Shown here: positions 43,316 to 52,137 of the stretch, one piece after another
Position numbering within the stretch: position 1 is the stretch's first letter
How the letters are laid out: each line of letters begins with the position of its first letter
Assembly (NCBI GenBank): GCA_020054205.1
Contig: JAGVLS010000003.1
Coordinates: 1-64,000, forward strand
Reading direction: 5' to 3'
Length of the DNA stretch: 64,000 bases
Source: Candidatus Obscuribacterales bacterium
Lineage (GTDB): Bacteria; Cyanobacteriota; Vampirovibrionia; Obscuribacterales; Obscuribacteraceae
The notes under the pieces: model-generated
What the model saw: only the letters and a program-made list of their open reading frames with translations
What the model was told of the DNA's origin: nothing
Databases searched by the model: none
Made by a program: the position numbers and the translations under genes

Positions 43316-43867
43316 CTAAGGTTGATTCAACAAATCTTGCATAATTTTATTTGATTCTTGCATACGCCCAAGTTGCTCTGGCATATTTTTCATCATGTTA
43401 TCAAGCCCTTGCCCAGACATGATTTGACTTAAATCAGCATTACTTCCACTTGCAGAATCATTAGCTAGTGAGCCAGTACCACTAGTTCCAAATGAGCCTT
43501 TGCTTTGAAATGTACCGCCTGAACCAAAAGAGCCACTGCTATTAAAAAAACCATTTCCTTGACCTGAGCTAGAAGAATTTGACGAATTGCCAAAATTTCC
43601 TAATTGTTGGCTTAAATTTCCACCTGGACTCATCTTCCCTAAATCACCTAATCCAGACATATTGCCTGCATCATTAGTTTTAAAGCCACTTTGAAACATC
43701 TCAGTTAAGCCATTACCAATTTGACTGATGTCTGTTCCTTGCAATTGAGAAGTATCGGTTGGTATTCCTAAGGCACTCAAATCATCTGCTTCTTGTGCTG
43801 AGAGGGAAGAAATGCTAAAACAAACAGCAAATAGAAAGGTTAATGAAACATACACTATCTTAAACAT
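43316..43867 (-). CDS. Secreted Ser/Gly-rich low-complexity protein
   Basis: A 183-residue exported protein. A signal peptide (MFKIVYVSLTFLFAVCFSIS) is followed by a Ser/Gly/Asn-rich region (NSSSSGQGNGFFNSSGSFG) and Gln/Met-rich helices ending MPEQLGRMQESNKIMQDLL. I recognise no family. It resembles other disordered exported proteins of this window in composition. Confidence 0.65.
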   Translation of the reverse strand: MFKIVYVSLTFLFAVCFSISSLSAQEADDLSALGIPTDTSQLQGTDISQIGNGLTEMFQSGFKTNDAGNMSGLGDLGKMSPGGNLSQQLGNFGNSSNSSSSGQGNGFFNSSGSFGSGGTFQSKGSFGTSGTGSLANDSASGSNADLSQIMSGQGLDNMMKNMPEQLGRMQESNKIMQDLLNQP

Positions 43868-43998
43868 CTTTTGCTGCCCCCGACTAATGTGATTTCAAAT
43901 GGTAATATAATTTCGCCTATTAATACTATTTTCCCAAGAAAAAATCGACATTAACATTTCTCTAAATCATAACTACTTATATTTACAAAACAACATTA

Positions 43999-45009
43999 AT
44001 GAATAAAAAACAACTGCTTATAATAATCTGTACTTTATTTTTCTCCATAAATGTATTTGCACAATCTCTACCAAAATCATTGGATACATGTACAGATATT
44101 GGCCATTACAAAACTAAAATTGGCAATACTTATCTAGTAATTTCAAATTATTGGCAGGCACCTGTCAATTTAGGATTACCAATCAATACATTAGGCTGGG
44201 AAGATAGTCCATTTATATCACCTGACGGTAATACTCTTTATTTTACTTATTTTCGAGTAGATCCAATTACTGCTGTTACAAAACAAAAGATAATTATCAC
44301 AGGACCAGAAAGACCTAATTGGCCAAGCAATATTGTTGGTCCAGGTGGAGCAGAAATTTATGTAAGCAAAAAAATAAATGGTTTTTGGCAAGAACCACAA
44401 AATATAGGTAAAACAATAAATAAGCCACAAGATTTTGAGGGAGATGAATGGGTATCAGCCGCTGGAAACGAAATACTTTTTACCATTGGCGAAGGAAAAG
44501 CTGAAAGACCAAGAGGAATGCATTATTCCCAAAAAACTACAAATGGCTGGCAAGAATCACAATTAGCAACAAATATTGGTTTTCCTTTTTTACCAACAGA
44601 TGAAAACCCACATATAACTCTTGATGGTCATACTTTGTTTTTTCAATCCAATAGGGCTGGTGGTTATGGCAAAGAAGATATTTGGCTGTCAAAAAACATA
44701 AATGGTCGTTGGACTCAACCAGAAAATCTAGGGAGAGAAGTTAATACAGCTGCCAAAGAAGGATCACCTGTAAGCTTAGATGGCAAAATATTGTTTTTTG
44801 AATCAGAAGGTGGCATTTATGCATCCAAAAAATTAGCAAATGGAAAATGGAGTAATAGACAAATTATTGTTACTCATGGAGAAGGTAGTAAAGTCGTCGT
44901 TGGTGATCCAGCAATAGCTGCCAATGGAGATTTATATTTCATTGCAGCCTGGCAAACAGCTTCAGGCGCCTGGAATGCCGATATTATGTATGCTAAAGCA
45001 AGGTATTAA
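43999..45009 (+). CDS. Exported PD40 beta-propeller protein
   Basis: A 336-residue extracytoplasmic protein. A signal peptide (MNKKQLLIIICTLFFSINVFA) precedes a TolB/PD40-type propeller: SPFISPDGNTLYFTYF, EWVSAAGNEILFTIGEG, NPHITLDGHTLFFQSNRAGGYG, EGSPVSLDGKILFFESEGG and DPAIAANGDLYFIAAW. Blades with WxxPxNLG motifs (GRWTQPENLGREVNT) resemble OmpA-linked PD40 proteins that bind other envelope components. Function is unknown. It ends one base from the convergent signalling gene. Confidence 0.85.
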   Translation: MNKKQLLIIICTLFFSINVFAQSLPKSLDTCTDIGHYKTKIGNTYLVISNYWQAPVNLGLPINTLGWEDSPFISPDGNTLYFTYFRVDPITAVTKQKIIITGPERPNWPSNIVGPGGAEIYVSKKINGFWQEPQNIGKTINKPQDFEGDEWVSAAGNEILFTIGEGKAERPRGMHYSQKTTNGWQESQLATNIGFPFLPTDENPHITLDGHTLFFQSNRAGGYGKEDIWLSKNINGRWTQPENLGREVNTAAKEGSPVSLDGKILFFESEGGIYASKKLANGKWSNRQIIVTHGEGSKVVVGDPAIAANGDLYFIAAWQTASGAWNADIMYAKARY

Positions 45010-45010
45010 T

Positions 45011-46714
45011 TTAAGTATTTTTTGCTATATCGGAAAATAAAATTACTGGTTTGTGAGCTATAGAAGAATATCTTTTTGCATAAGTGCCATAAGTTAAAAG
45101 AGTATCTAAATCACGACAATCATCAGGAATACTAGCAATACCTGATGATAGCATTATCTGCATACCTTGCATCAAGGGAGATAAAGGCGCCTTATTTAGC
45201 ATATCGTACATTCTGTTTGCAAATACATAAGCTCCAGAACTATCAGTTTCTGGCAATAACATAATTAAACTTGATTTTTGGAAATGAGCTAACAAATCAA
45301 GTTTACGCTTTCGTTTATCTATGCGTTCACAAGCTTCATTTAAAGCCTGTGCTGAAAGCCTTAAATAAGCACCCTGTTTTTCGTCATAAACTCCCAATTC
45401 AAAAACAATAATAGAAAACCGCCCACCAGATCTTTCAAATCGATAAAATTCTCTTTGTAATAAATATAGAAAAGCCCCATAACTAAAAATACCTGTGGTT
45501 GGTTCAGACAGTGAAGATACAGCATTATAAATTAGTCCTGGATCAACCTGAATAGTCTCAGAAATACCCAACGATACATCCTGAATTGGCTTTGGAGCGA
45601 TTGTTACTAAATGTGCGTTTAAAAGGCTGTACATAATAGGAATCCATTCGGACTTTACAGTAGGATGTTTGCGTAAAACATCAGATAGCGCACTTCTATT
45701 ATCTATCGCGTCAAAAAATTTACGTTGGCTAATTATATCAATTTGAACAATGCCAGAAAGCATTTGTTCAAATTGAGCTGGTGTAATTGCTAAATCTATT
45801 TTTTGCAAATATGAATCTTGTGTGAGTCCTTGAGCTTGTAAAAAGCTAATTTGTTTTTCTAAAATAAGGCATTCATTGAATAAAGTCTCAAAATTCTTTT
45901 CAATACTGCGATGCGTAGTATCTTCACCAAGAGCAAAGTGAAATTCACCCTCCCTCCAAGTAATCACATCTAATACTGCCGTATCACCCTTTGTATCAAG
46001 CGTTGAGGCATGAATGATAATACCGCTTTTAAAAAATATTTCTGCTGCGCCAAGTCCGCCATAAATGGACAATCTTCCAGTCAGCATTTTTTGATGAATA
46101 TGACGCATTAAGTTTGCAACACTAATATTTTTCAAACTTCCAGCTAAATCTGTTGAACTTGTCTCAGCATTTGAAGCAATATTTGCAGCTGCTGCTAAAG
46201 TACTCATAGTGTTTGCAACTTCATTTGCAGCATTAGGCAGAGGAGCATTATTGGTAATTATTGGTGGTTTCGGAAAAACATTATCGTTGCTAACAGATGG
46301 TGGCTGTTGATAATCAGAAATTGTTGTTGATTGAGCAGAAGCATTCGAATCAGGCTTTGCTCCAGTGTTTACATTTGCGCCGATTTGAGAAGATGTATTA
46401 TATTCTTTATCACATTCCAACATGACTAAATTATAAATTAGACTTAAATCGCCACTTTCATGTCCCCATAAAAGTTGCGAATTCTCACCTTCCCCTTTAT
46501 AAAGCATCCATATTGTTGGTTTATCCACAATCACCTTAGCAGTAAGCACAAATAAAGTAGGCTTTTCCGGCTTCATCCAGGCAATTTCTACAAAACGTCC
46601 ACGATTTTTAGCAGCTTCTGAAAATAAAAAATGAATATCTTCTTCGCCAGGTATCTGAGACAACTTAGCTAAATTTATATTGGCAGTACTTTGTTTTTTT
46701 CGAAACTGATACAT
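45011..46714 (-). CDS. Shared-N-domain protein with DUF4388 and degenerate GGDEF
   Basis: A 567-residue cytosolic multi-domain protein. The N-terminal domain (20-105) is homologous to that of the protein at 41-42 kb. A low-complexity linker (to about 185) follows, then a DUF4388 domain (about 190-310: SLKNISVANLMRHIHQKMLTGRLSIYGG...AEIFFKSGIIIHAST), a helical region, and a C-terminal GGDEF-like domain (about 395-560: GIFSYGAFLYLLQREFYRFERSGGRFSIIVFE...IMLLPETDSSGAYVFANRMY). The GGDEF signature is replaced by FQKSS, so it should not make c-di-GMP. It may act as a sensor or scaffold. Confidence 0.75.
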   Translation of the reverse strand: MYQFRKKQSTANINLAKLSQIPGEEDIHFLFSEAAKNRGRFVEIAWMKPEKPTLFVLTAKVIVDKPTIWMLYKGEGENSQLLWGHESGDLSLIYNLVMLECDKEYNTSSQIGANVNTGAKPDSNASAQSTTISDYQQPPSVSNDNVFPKPPIITNNAPLPNAANEVANTMSTLAAAANIASNAETSSTDLAGSLKNISVANLMRHIHQKMLTGRLSIYGGLGAAEIFFKSGIIIHASTLDTKGDTAVLDVITWREGEFHFALGEDTTHRSIEKNFETLFNECLILEKQISFLQAQGLTQDSYLQKIDLAITPAQFEQMLSGIVQIDIISQRKFFDAIDNRSALSDVLRKHPTVKSEWIPIMYSLLNAHLVTIAPKPIQDVSLGISETIQVDPGLIYNAVSSLSEPTTGIFSYGAFLYLLQREFYRFERSGGRFSIIVFELGVYDEKQGAYLRLSAQALNEACERIDKRKRKLDLLAHFQKSSLIMLLPETDSSGAYVFANRMYDMLNKAPLSPLMQGMQIMLSSGIASIPDDCRDLDTLLTYGTYAKRYSSIAHKPVILFSDIAKNT

Positions 46715-46725
46715 AAATCACCAAA

Positions 46726-47286
46726 TTATTTATTGTCTTTAGGTAAAGACAATAAATAACTACTATATTTTGGATTGGGCCAATAGCCATAATCCCCAAA
46801 CGAAAAGCAAGCATCAGTGGCATCATCACTTGCATTCAAACCAGATAATGGAGCTACCTGATTAATATTAGAACCGGACATTTCTTGATTCATGGCATTA
46901 CCTAAAAGAGTATTATCATGCTTAAGTTTCAAACTATCCTGGTAAAGGTTGTATTTATCTTGCTCGACCAAAGCTCTTAATCCTTGCAATCGAAGTATAT
47001 TTTGTCCCATATATTTTTTTGCTTGATTTTGAAATATCGACTTATTTTTCAAATAAGGGCTTAATATATTTGCATAATCACGACTTTTATTATCATATTG
47101 CTCATAAACATTACTATCTTTAGATAATTGCTTTTTATCTGCAGCTAGTACTTTTTCATCTGATTGAACAGTTTTATAATCAGAATCTACTGTTTCATTT
47201 TGAGAATATGCACAATTACTTGTCAAACAGACAATAATCATGGCACCCATTTGCATTCTAAAAAAATTAATCAGGAGATTATACAT
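46726..47286 (-). CDS. Exported hypothetical protein
   Basis: A 186-residue protein. The proposed start at 47286 gives the signal peptide MYNLLINFFRMQMGAMIIVC ending near NCAYSQ; an in-frame ATG at 47385 would add 33 residues with a second hydrophobic stretch. The mature part is Lys/Asp-rich and helical (YKTVQSDEKVLAADKKQLSKD; KKYMGQNILRLQGLRALVEQ) and ends with an aromatic DYGYWPNPKYSSYLLSL. I recognise no family. It lies 11 bases upstream of the signalling protein on the same strand and may share its promoter. Confidence 0.6.
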   Translation of the reverse strand: MYNLLINFFRMQMGAMIIVCLTSNCAYSQNETVDSDYKTVQSDEKVLAADKKQLSKDSNVYEQYDNKSRDYANILSPYLKNKSIFQNQAKKYMGQNILRLQGLRALVEQDKYNLYQDSLKLKHDNTLLGNAMNQEMSGSNINQVAPLSGLNASDDATDACFSFGDYGYWPNPKYSSYLLSLPKDNK

Positions 47287-47412
47287 AAGGACTTCATTCT
47301 TATTTAAATAATACCTATTATGAAGTGCCCAAAAGATTAGAGCATAAAACAAAGTCTTGCTTGACATTTTCATATAGAGACACATTAAATTACAAACTAG
47401 AGCATTTACTAA

Positions 47413-47844
47413 ATGTCTAATTCATTTGAAATCCTTGATCATCCCGCCGATATGGGCTTTCAAGTTATAGGCAAATCCGAAATTGACTTATTTATTTATT
47501 CAGCAATTGCTCTTACGCACGTATTAGTCGACCTTGAAAGCATTGAGTGCAAAGAAACAAAAATCATTAAACTGGAAGGCTTTGATCTAGAATCATTACT
47601 ATACAATTGGTTGTCAGAGATAATTTTTGAATTTGATGGGGAAGGTAAAGTCTATAATCAATTTGAAGTACTAAAACTAACAAATACAAACAATACATTT
47701 TATCTTGAAGCGAAATTACAAGGTGAAAAATATGTGCCAAATAAACATGTAATTAAGACTTATGTAAAAGCAATTACATACCATCAACTTTCAATAAATA
47801 AAACGACAACAGGTTATATAGCAAAAGTTTTTTTAGATATTTAA
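47413..47844 (+). CDS. Archease
   Basis: A 143-residue activator of the RNA ligase RtcB; it speeds guanylylation and turnover. The diagnostic N-terminal DHPADMGFQVIG carries the metal-binding Asp, and KAITYHQLSI is the conserved C-terminal strand. The last Asp (FLDI) is at the usual position. Twelve bases separate it from rtcB, so the two form an operon, as in many archaea and bacteria. ATG 47413 lacks a good SD. Confidence 0.92.
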   Translation: MSNSFEILDHPADMGFQVIGKSEIDLFIYSAIALTHVLVDLESIECKETKIIKLEGFDLESLLYNWLSEIIFEFDGEGKVYNQFEVLKLTNTNNTFYLEAKLQGEKYVPNKHVIKTYVKAITYHQLSINKTTTGYIAKVFLDI

Positions 47845-47855
47845 GGAAAAATGCC

Positions 47856-49325
47856 ATGGCAATAAATCTGTTAGAAACAAAAAGTAAATGGCAAGGAATT
47901 ATTCAAACAAAAGATAGTTACAGATATGTGATACCTAAAAGCTATAAAGCAGAAATGAAAGTTGATGTTTTATTATTTAGCAGCCCAAGTCTTATCGAAT
48001 ATGCTTTAACTGATTTGTCTTTAGAACAAGCCTGCAACGTAGCTTGTCTACCGGGAATTGTTGGAAACGCGTTAGTGATGCCAGATATTCACCAAGGTTA
48101 TGGTTTTCCAATTGGTGGTGTGGCGGCAATGCGTCTTGATGAAGGAGTAGTTTCACCAGGTGGTGTCGGTTTTGATATAAATTGTGGCGTACGCTTACTT
48201 ACAAGCAAATTATCACGCGTAGAAATTTTAAATACATTAGAGACACTATTAGATGAATTATTTAAAGCAGTACCAACTGGCGCTGGCACCCATGGCGGAA
48301 TTTCAATAAATGAACGCGATTTAGATCAAATACTAGCAAAAGGATCAAAATGGGCATTGCAAAATGATTATGCTACCCAAGCTGATATTGATCACACAGA
48401 AGAATATGGACAAATGCCTAATGCTAATAGTAATGCAGTAAGCACAAGAGCTAAAAAACGTGGGTTGACACAACTTGGTACGTTAGGATCTGGAAATCAT
48501 TTTCTAGAAATTGATTATATTGAAGAAATCTATGAGCCAGAAATTGCAAAAGCATTTGGATTATTTAAAGACCAAATATGTTTTATGATTCATTGCGGCT
48601 CTCGCGGACTAGGGCATCAAGTGTGTACTGATTATGTATCGGCTATGAAACCCATAATGTCTAAATATTCAATAAAAATTCCAGATAGAGAACTTTCATG
48701 CTGTCCTATTAATTCACAAGAAGGACAAGAATATTTAAGTGCTATGGCAGCTTCAGCAAATTTTGCTTTTGCCAATCGGCAATGTATAACATACCGCATT
48801 CGCAAAGCAGTGACAAAATTATTTGGCAAAAATACTGAGCTTAATTTGCTTTATGATGTTGCTCACAATATGGCCAAATTTGAAACTCATGTTATTGATA
48901 ATAAACCAGAAAAATTATTAATACATCGAAAAGGGTCTACACGTGCCTTTCCTGCTCATCACTTAGAATTACCAAAATCACTTCAAGAATGTGGACAACC
49001 AGTAATTATTCCTGGTGATATGGGAAGAGCTTCATATATTTTAGTAGGTACAGAACAAACACTTAAAGAATCATTTGGCAGTGTTTGCCATGGTGCAGGA
49101 CGAATTATGAGTCGAACGCAAGCACGCAAAGGTCATAATTCCAAAGATGTAATTGAAAGTTTATGCAAATTAGGTGTAATTGCTAAAGCATCAACCAAAG
49201 AAGGCTTAACAGAGGAAGTACCAGAAGCTTATAAACCAATTGATGAAGTAATCGAAGCTGTACATAACGCTGGACTGGCGAAACGCGTTGCTCGCTTAAA
49301 ACCAATTGGTGTTATTAAAGGATGA
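47856..49325 (+). CDS. rtcB: RNA-splicing ligase RtcB
   Basis: A 489-residue GTP- and Mn-dependent ligase that joins RNA 2',3'-cyclic phosphate (or 3'-phosphate) to 5'-OH ends. Motifs in order are MPDIHQGYGFPIGGVAA, GGVGFDINCGVRLL (metal Cys), GTLGSGNHFLE, MIHCGSRGLGHQV, YDVAHNMAK, RKGSTRAFPAHH, PGDMGRASYILVG and SVCHGAGRIMSRTQA (guanylylated His). All expected metal and catalytic residues are visible. Coupled to archease, it probably functions in RNA repair or tRNA processing rather than intron splicing. No RtcA is adjacent. Confidence 0.96.
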   Translation: MAINLLETKSKWQGIIQTKDSYRYVIPKSYKAEMKVDVLLFSSPSLIEYALTDLSLEQACNVACLPGIVGNALVMPDIHQGYGFPIGGVAAMRLDEGVVSPGGVGFDINCGVRLLTSKLSRVEILNTLETLLDELFKAVPTGAGTHGGISINERDLDQILAKGSKWALQNDYATQADIDHTEEYGQMPNANSNAVSTRAKKRGLTQLGTLGSGNHFLEIDYIEEIYEPEIAKAFGLFKDQICFMIHCGSRGLGHQVCTDYVSAMKPIMSKYSIKIPDRELSCCPINSQEGQEYLSAMAASANFAFANRQCITYRIRKAVTKLFGKNTELNLLYDVAHNMAKFETHVIDNKPEKLLIHRKGSTRAFPAHHLELPKSLQECGQPVIIPGDMGRASYILVGTEQTLKESFGSVCHGAGRIMSRTQARKGHNSKDVIESLCKLGVIAKASTKEGLTEEVPEAYKPIDEVIEAVHNAGLAKRVARLKPIGVIKG

Positions 49326-49567
49326 ATTCTAAACTGTAGATGAGTATCAGAGACAAAGACGGATTACTTATTAAGCAATCTGTCAGTTAGCCGATTAAGA
49401 AAGTTTTGAACCAATTTTATAAACACCAAAGTCAATGCCAGAAAGATAATAGTTAAGATTAATTGGGATTGGTACATAAACGCATCTTATCTCAATTTTT
49501 TCCAATATCAATAAAAATGATGTCAAAAGCAGTTTTGAATACATCAAAATAGCATTAAAATCCATGC
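49326..49567. other. Intergenic region after rtcB
   Basis: No known motif or RNA is recognised in this 242-base stretch. The only content is one small minus-strand open frame (listed separately). Confidence 0.5.
49364..49477 (-). CDS. Possible 37-residue membrane peptide
   Basis: An ATG frame encodes MYQSQLILTIIFLALTLVFI followed by a basic tail KLVQNFLNRLTDR. This is one hydrophobic helix with a positive C-terminus, the form of many small regulatory membrane proteins. There is no good Shine-Dalgarno and no homologue I know. Chance is possible in AT-rich DNA. Confidence 0.3.
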   Translation of the reverse strand: MYQSQLILTIIFLALTLVFIKLVQNFLNRLTDRLLNK

Positions 49568-49822
49568 TTATATATTTTGAGCAATAAGCAATTCCTTTTT
49601 TTGCCTGCTAAGGCGTTTAATCTTATTTTCAAAACTCATAGCTTCAGACTTAGTACCAAATTGCCAGTAAGCAACAATTTTTACAGGCAATCTTCCCCTT
49701 GTATACTTAGCACCATTGCCAGAATTATGGCTACTTATACGGGCTTCTAAATCAATAGTCCAACCAGTATATAAAGTCTTGTCGACACATCTAAGAATAT
49801 ACGTATAGTAAGTTTTATTCAC
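49568..49822 (-). CDS. GIY-YIG domain nuclease-like protein (YhbQ/UPF0213 type)
   Basis: An 84-residue protein that is nearly all GIY-YIG domain: YYTYILRCVDKTLYTGWT, then DLEARISSHNSGNGAKYTRGR and the Glu in SEAMSFENKIKRLSRQ. Family members are small and of uncertain function, with weak DNA endonuclease activity reported for some. It starts at GTG (49822). The preceding minus-strand gene is 9 bases upstream, so they may be co-transcribed. Confidence 0.9.
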   Translation of the reverse strand: MNKTYYTYILRCVDKTLYTGWTIDLEARISSHNSGNGAKYTRGRLPVKIVAYWQFGTKSEAMSFENKIKRLSRQKKELLIAQNI

Positions 49823-49831
49823 GAAGTACTA

Positions 49832-50302
49832 CTAAGGCTTTGTTGTGGTTTTTTCTGATTTTTCAATTTCAGCTAACATTTGTTTTGCAGTTGCCAACAT
49901 TTTATCGTCTTTCAAATCACGACTAGTTCTTTTTGAAAGTCCCAAAATAGAAAATTTGAGAGCATCTTTTTTAGACATAAACTCTGGTCCTTTAATCTCA
50001 CAACCAGCACCATCAATAAACATTCGTTGTACTGTAGAAACACGATCGTTTTTGAAAGTAAGTAAGAATTGAGGTCCATGATGGCAATCAGAATTAAATT
50101 TAGCATTAGTGAACTTTTGATCAAATGTAAGCTGTCCCTTAAACTGTTTTGAAAGCTCTGCTTTATTAAGTCCAAAAAATTGAAATTCATCAATTCCCCA
50201 AGGCACATATCCAGTTTCAAGATGTGAATGTCCGTAAGCAAAGTTTGAAAATGCCAAAAAACTTACAAGCACAAAGCTAATAAGTCTAAGAAGTATTCTC
50301 AT
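49832..50302 (-). CDS. Exported hypothetical protein
   Basis: A 156-residue protein with a signal peptide (MRILLRLISFVLVSFLAFS...FAYG). The mature part has FQFFGLNKAELSKQFKGQLTFDQKF and a Cys pair in NSDCHHG and GAGCEIKG that may form a disulfide. A C-terminal Lys-rich segment ends EKTTTKP. I recognise no family. GGAG lies 12 bases before the ATG. Confidence 0.65.
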   Translation of the reverse strand: MRILLRLISFVLVSFLAFSNFAYGHSHLETGYVPWGIDEFQFFGLNKAELSKQFKGQLTFDQKFTNAKFNSDCHHGPQFLLTFKNDRVSTVQRMFIDGAGCEIKGPEFMSKKDALKFSILGLSKRTSRDLKDDKMLATAKQMLAEIEKSEKTTTKP

Positions 50303-50433
50303 AATAAAAATCGTTCTCCTATAGACAATAATTATTTTAGAACAAAATCATACAGTAAACAAGCAACAATTGTCCTCTTGTATACTTTGACTTTTGCATG
50401 ATAAAATAAACAGTCATCTAACGAAAGCCTCAT

Positions 50434-51081
50434 ATGTCAAAGCATATTATATTTAAATTCTTGTTGTTATTTATTTCTATGCTTGCCATTACATTTGGTA
50501 CTGCATATAGTACCATTGCTAAATCATCATACCCAAATAGGTCATTTGCAACAAAAATAATCCAAGTACCATTATGCCGCCAAGCAACTGAATACACTTG
50601 TGGAGTTGCTGCCTTACAATCTATTTTTGCTTTTTATGGCGAAGATATAAGAGAAGAATTATTAGCTAAACAACTTGGTAGCAATGAAAAGAATGGTACC
50701 TCTCATAAAAATATAGCCAAGCTCGCCAAAGCAAAAGGTTATGAAGTGAACATAACTGAACAAACAAGTATTGAAAAATTAAAAAGTATATTGAACAAAG
50801 GCAATCCAGTTATTTGTTTAATTCAAGCCTGGGCTGAAAAAAAAGTTGATTATAAAAATGATTGGGATAATGGACATTATGTAGTAGCAATTGGCTATGA
50901 TAATAAAAATATTTATTTCATGGATCCGGCAACCATAGGTAATTATACGTATATACCAATACAAGAATTTTTAACCCGCTGGCATGATAAAGAAGGATCA
51001 AAAAAAATATTACAATTTGCTATGGTAATCACAAAAGACAAAACCTTGTACAAAGCAAACGAGTTTAAACCATTAAATTGA
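50434..51081 (+). CDS. Exported C39-family (papain-like) peptidase
   Basis: A 215-residue protein with a signal peptide or anchor (residues 1-28). A C39-like domain follows with catalytic Cys56 in TEYTCGVAALQ, His148 in NGHYVVAIGYD and Asp164 in FMDPAT. The layout matches stand-alone C39 peptidases rather than the ABC-fused ones; such enzymes may cleave leader peptides or cell-wall peptides. Its TGA overlaps the start of the EamA transporter gene, so they are translationally coupled. Confidence 0.88.
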   Translation: MSKHIIFKFLLLFISMLAITFGTAYSTIAKSSYPNRSFATKIIQVPLCRQATEYTCGVAALQSIFAFYGEDIREELLAKQLGSNEKNGTSHKNIAKLAKAKGYEVNITEQTSIEKLKSILNKGNPVICLIQAWAEKKVDYKNDWDNGHYVVAIGYDNKNIYFMDPATIGNYTYIPIQEFLTRWHDKEGSKKILQFAMVITKDKTLYKANEFKPLN

Positions 51082-51962
51082 ACAAAAAATCTTTTAATTC
51101 TAGTTTATTAGCAGCTGTATTAGCTCCATTTTTTATTGCTTTAGGTATTATGTTAATAAAACTTGCATGCAATAACACACCAGCTCTTGTTGTAGCCGGT
51201 TTGGGATCACTCATGGCTGTGCCAATTTTATATTTGGTATCTGTTACTACAAAACAAAAATTACTAATTAAAGATTTATTGACCAAACAAAGAAAAGCAT
51301 TTTTGCAAGTGCTGATAACAAGAGCAATTTTTGGTCAAATGTTAATTACAGCAGGATTTGCTCTCACTACCGGAGTCAAATCTGTTCTTCTTTTACGCCT
51401 AGAGCCAGTATTTGTATTGATTTGGAGTATTTTTCTTAAAGGTGAAAAACCATCGAAGGCAAAATTAGGATTAATAACAATGCTAATAATAGGCTCGGCT
51501 TTAGTAGTAGCACCAAATAATGCCCTTAGCGCTCCCAATATTGGCGATTTATTGATTATATTGTCACTTTTGTTTTTGTCTTATTCGTATATGCCAACTG
51601 AAATAGTAGTAAAACAATCATCAGCACAAGGACTAAATTTTTTGACTACTTTCATTAGCGGCATTGTCATTACAATTATTTCCATATTCATATATCCAAA
51701 TGCATTTAGCTCAATTACAACAAAATCATTAGAACTTATATTTGGCTATTCTTTTGTATTTTTTATTATTGCTGCTAGCCTTTATTTTTACGCATTCAAA
51801 ACAGCAAAACCTTGGGTAATAGCTTCATTATTGTCATTAGAAGTAGTATATGGGATAATATTGGCTTATTTTATGCTGCAAGAAACTATGACAATCAATC
51901 AAATAATAGGTTCTATAATTATTTTGGCAAGTACAGTTTTAATAGGCAAATATTATCAATAG
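51078..51962 (+). CDS. EamA/DMT-superfamily transporter
   Basis: A 294-residue membrane protein with ten predicted helices in two EamA repeats. Helices such as VLLLRLEPVFVLIWSIFLKGEKPSKAK and the terminal VIASLLSLEVVYGIILAYFML are typical of drug/metabolite exporters. It starts at TTG (51078), overlapping the C39 peptidase stop in TTGA. The coupling to a peptidase suggests they act on the same peptide or amino-acid product. Substrate unknown. Confidence 0.88.
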   Translation: MNKKSFNSSLLAAVLAPFFIALGIMLIKLACNNTPALVVAGLGSLMAVPILYLVSVTTKQKLLIKDLLTKQRKAFLQVLITRAIFGQMLITAGFALTTGVKSVLLLRLEPVFVLIWSIFLKGEKPSKAKLGLITMLIIGSALVVAPNNALSAPNIGDLLIILSLLFLSYSYMPTEIVVKQSSAQGLNFLTTFISGIVITIISIFIYPNAFSSITTKSLELIFGYSFVFFIIAASLYFYAFKTAKPWVIASLLSLEVVYGIILAYFMLQETMTINQIIGSIIILASTVLIGKYYQ

Positions 51963-52000
51963 AAGTCCCCGCTTTGAAAAAATCATTTCAATTAATGTGA

Positions 52001-52019
52001 ATCAAGATTCATTCTTGAT
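52001..52019. repeat. Inverted repeat before the kdp operon
   Basis: ATCAAGA-ttcat-TCTTGAT is a perfect 7-base dyad with a 5-base centre, 39 bases after the EamA stop and about 118 bases before the kdp genes. It may be a weak terminator (TAATTTTG follows) or an operator. Confidence 0.4.
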
Positions 52020-52043
52020 GTAATTTTGATCTCTTTCGTGTCA

Positions 52044-52086
52044 ATTTTTATACTTGTTTGACAAGCAATACGTTTCTATTAATAGT
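52044..52086 (+). promoter_or_regulatory. Candidate kdp promoter and KdpE box
   Basis: ATTTTTATACTTGTTTGACA (52044-52063) is T-rich and resembles, from memory, the E. coli kdp operator; it ends in a perfect -35 TTGACA (52058-52063). The -10 region (TATTAA 52077 or TAATAG 52080) is poor, as expected for an activator-dependent promoter. Confidence 0.45.
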
Positions 52087-52137
52087 ACATAACTAAAGTT
52101 GATTAGCAATTCCAATTGAATATTTTGTATCAATAAT

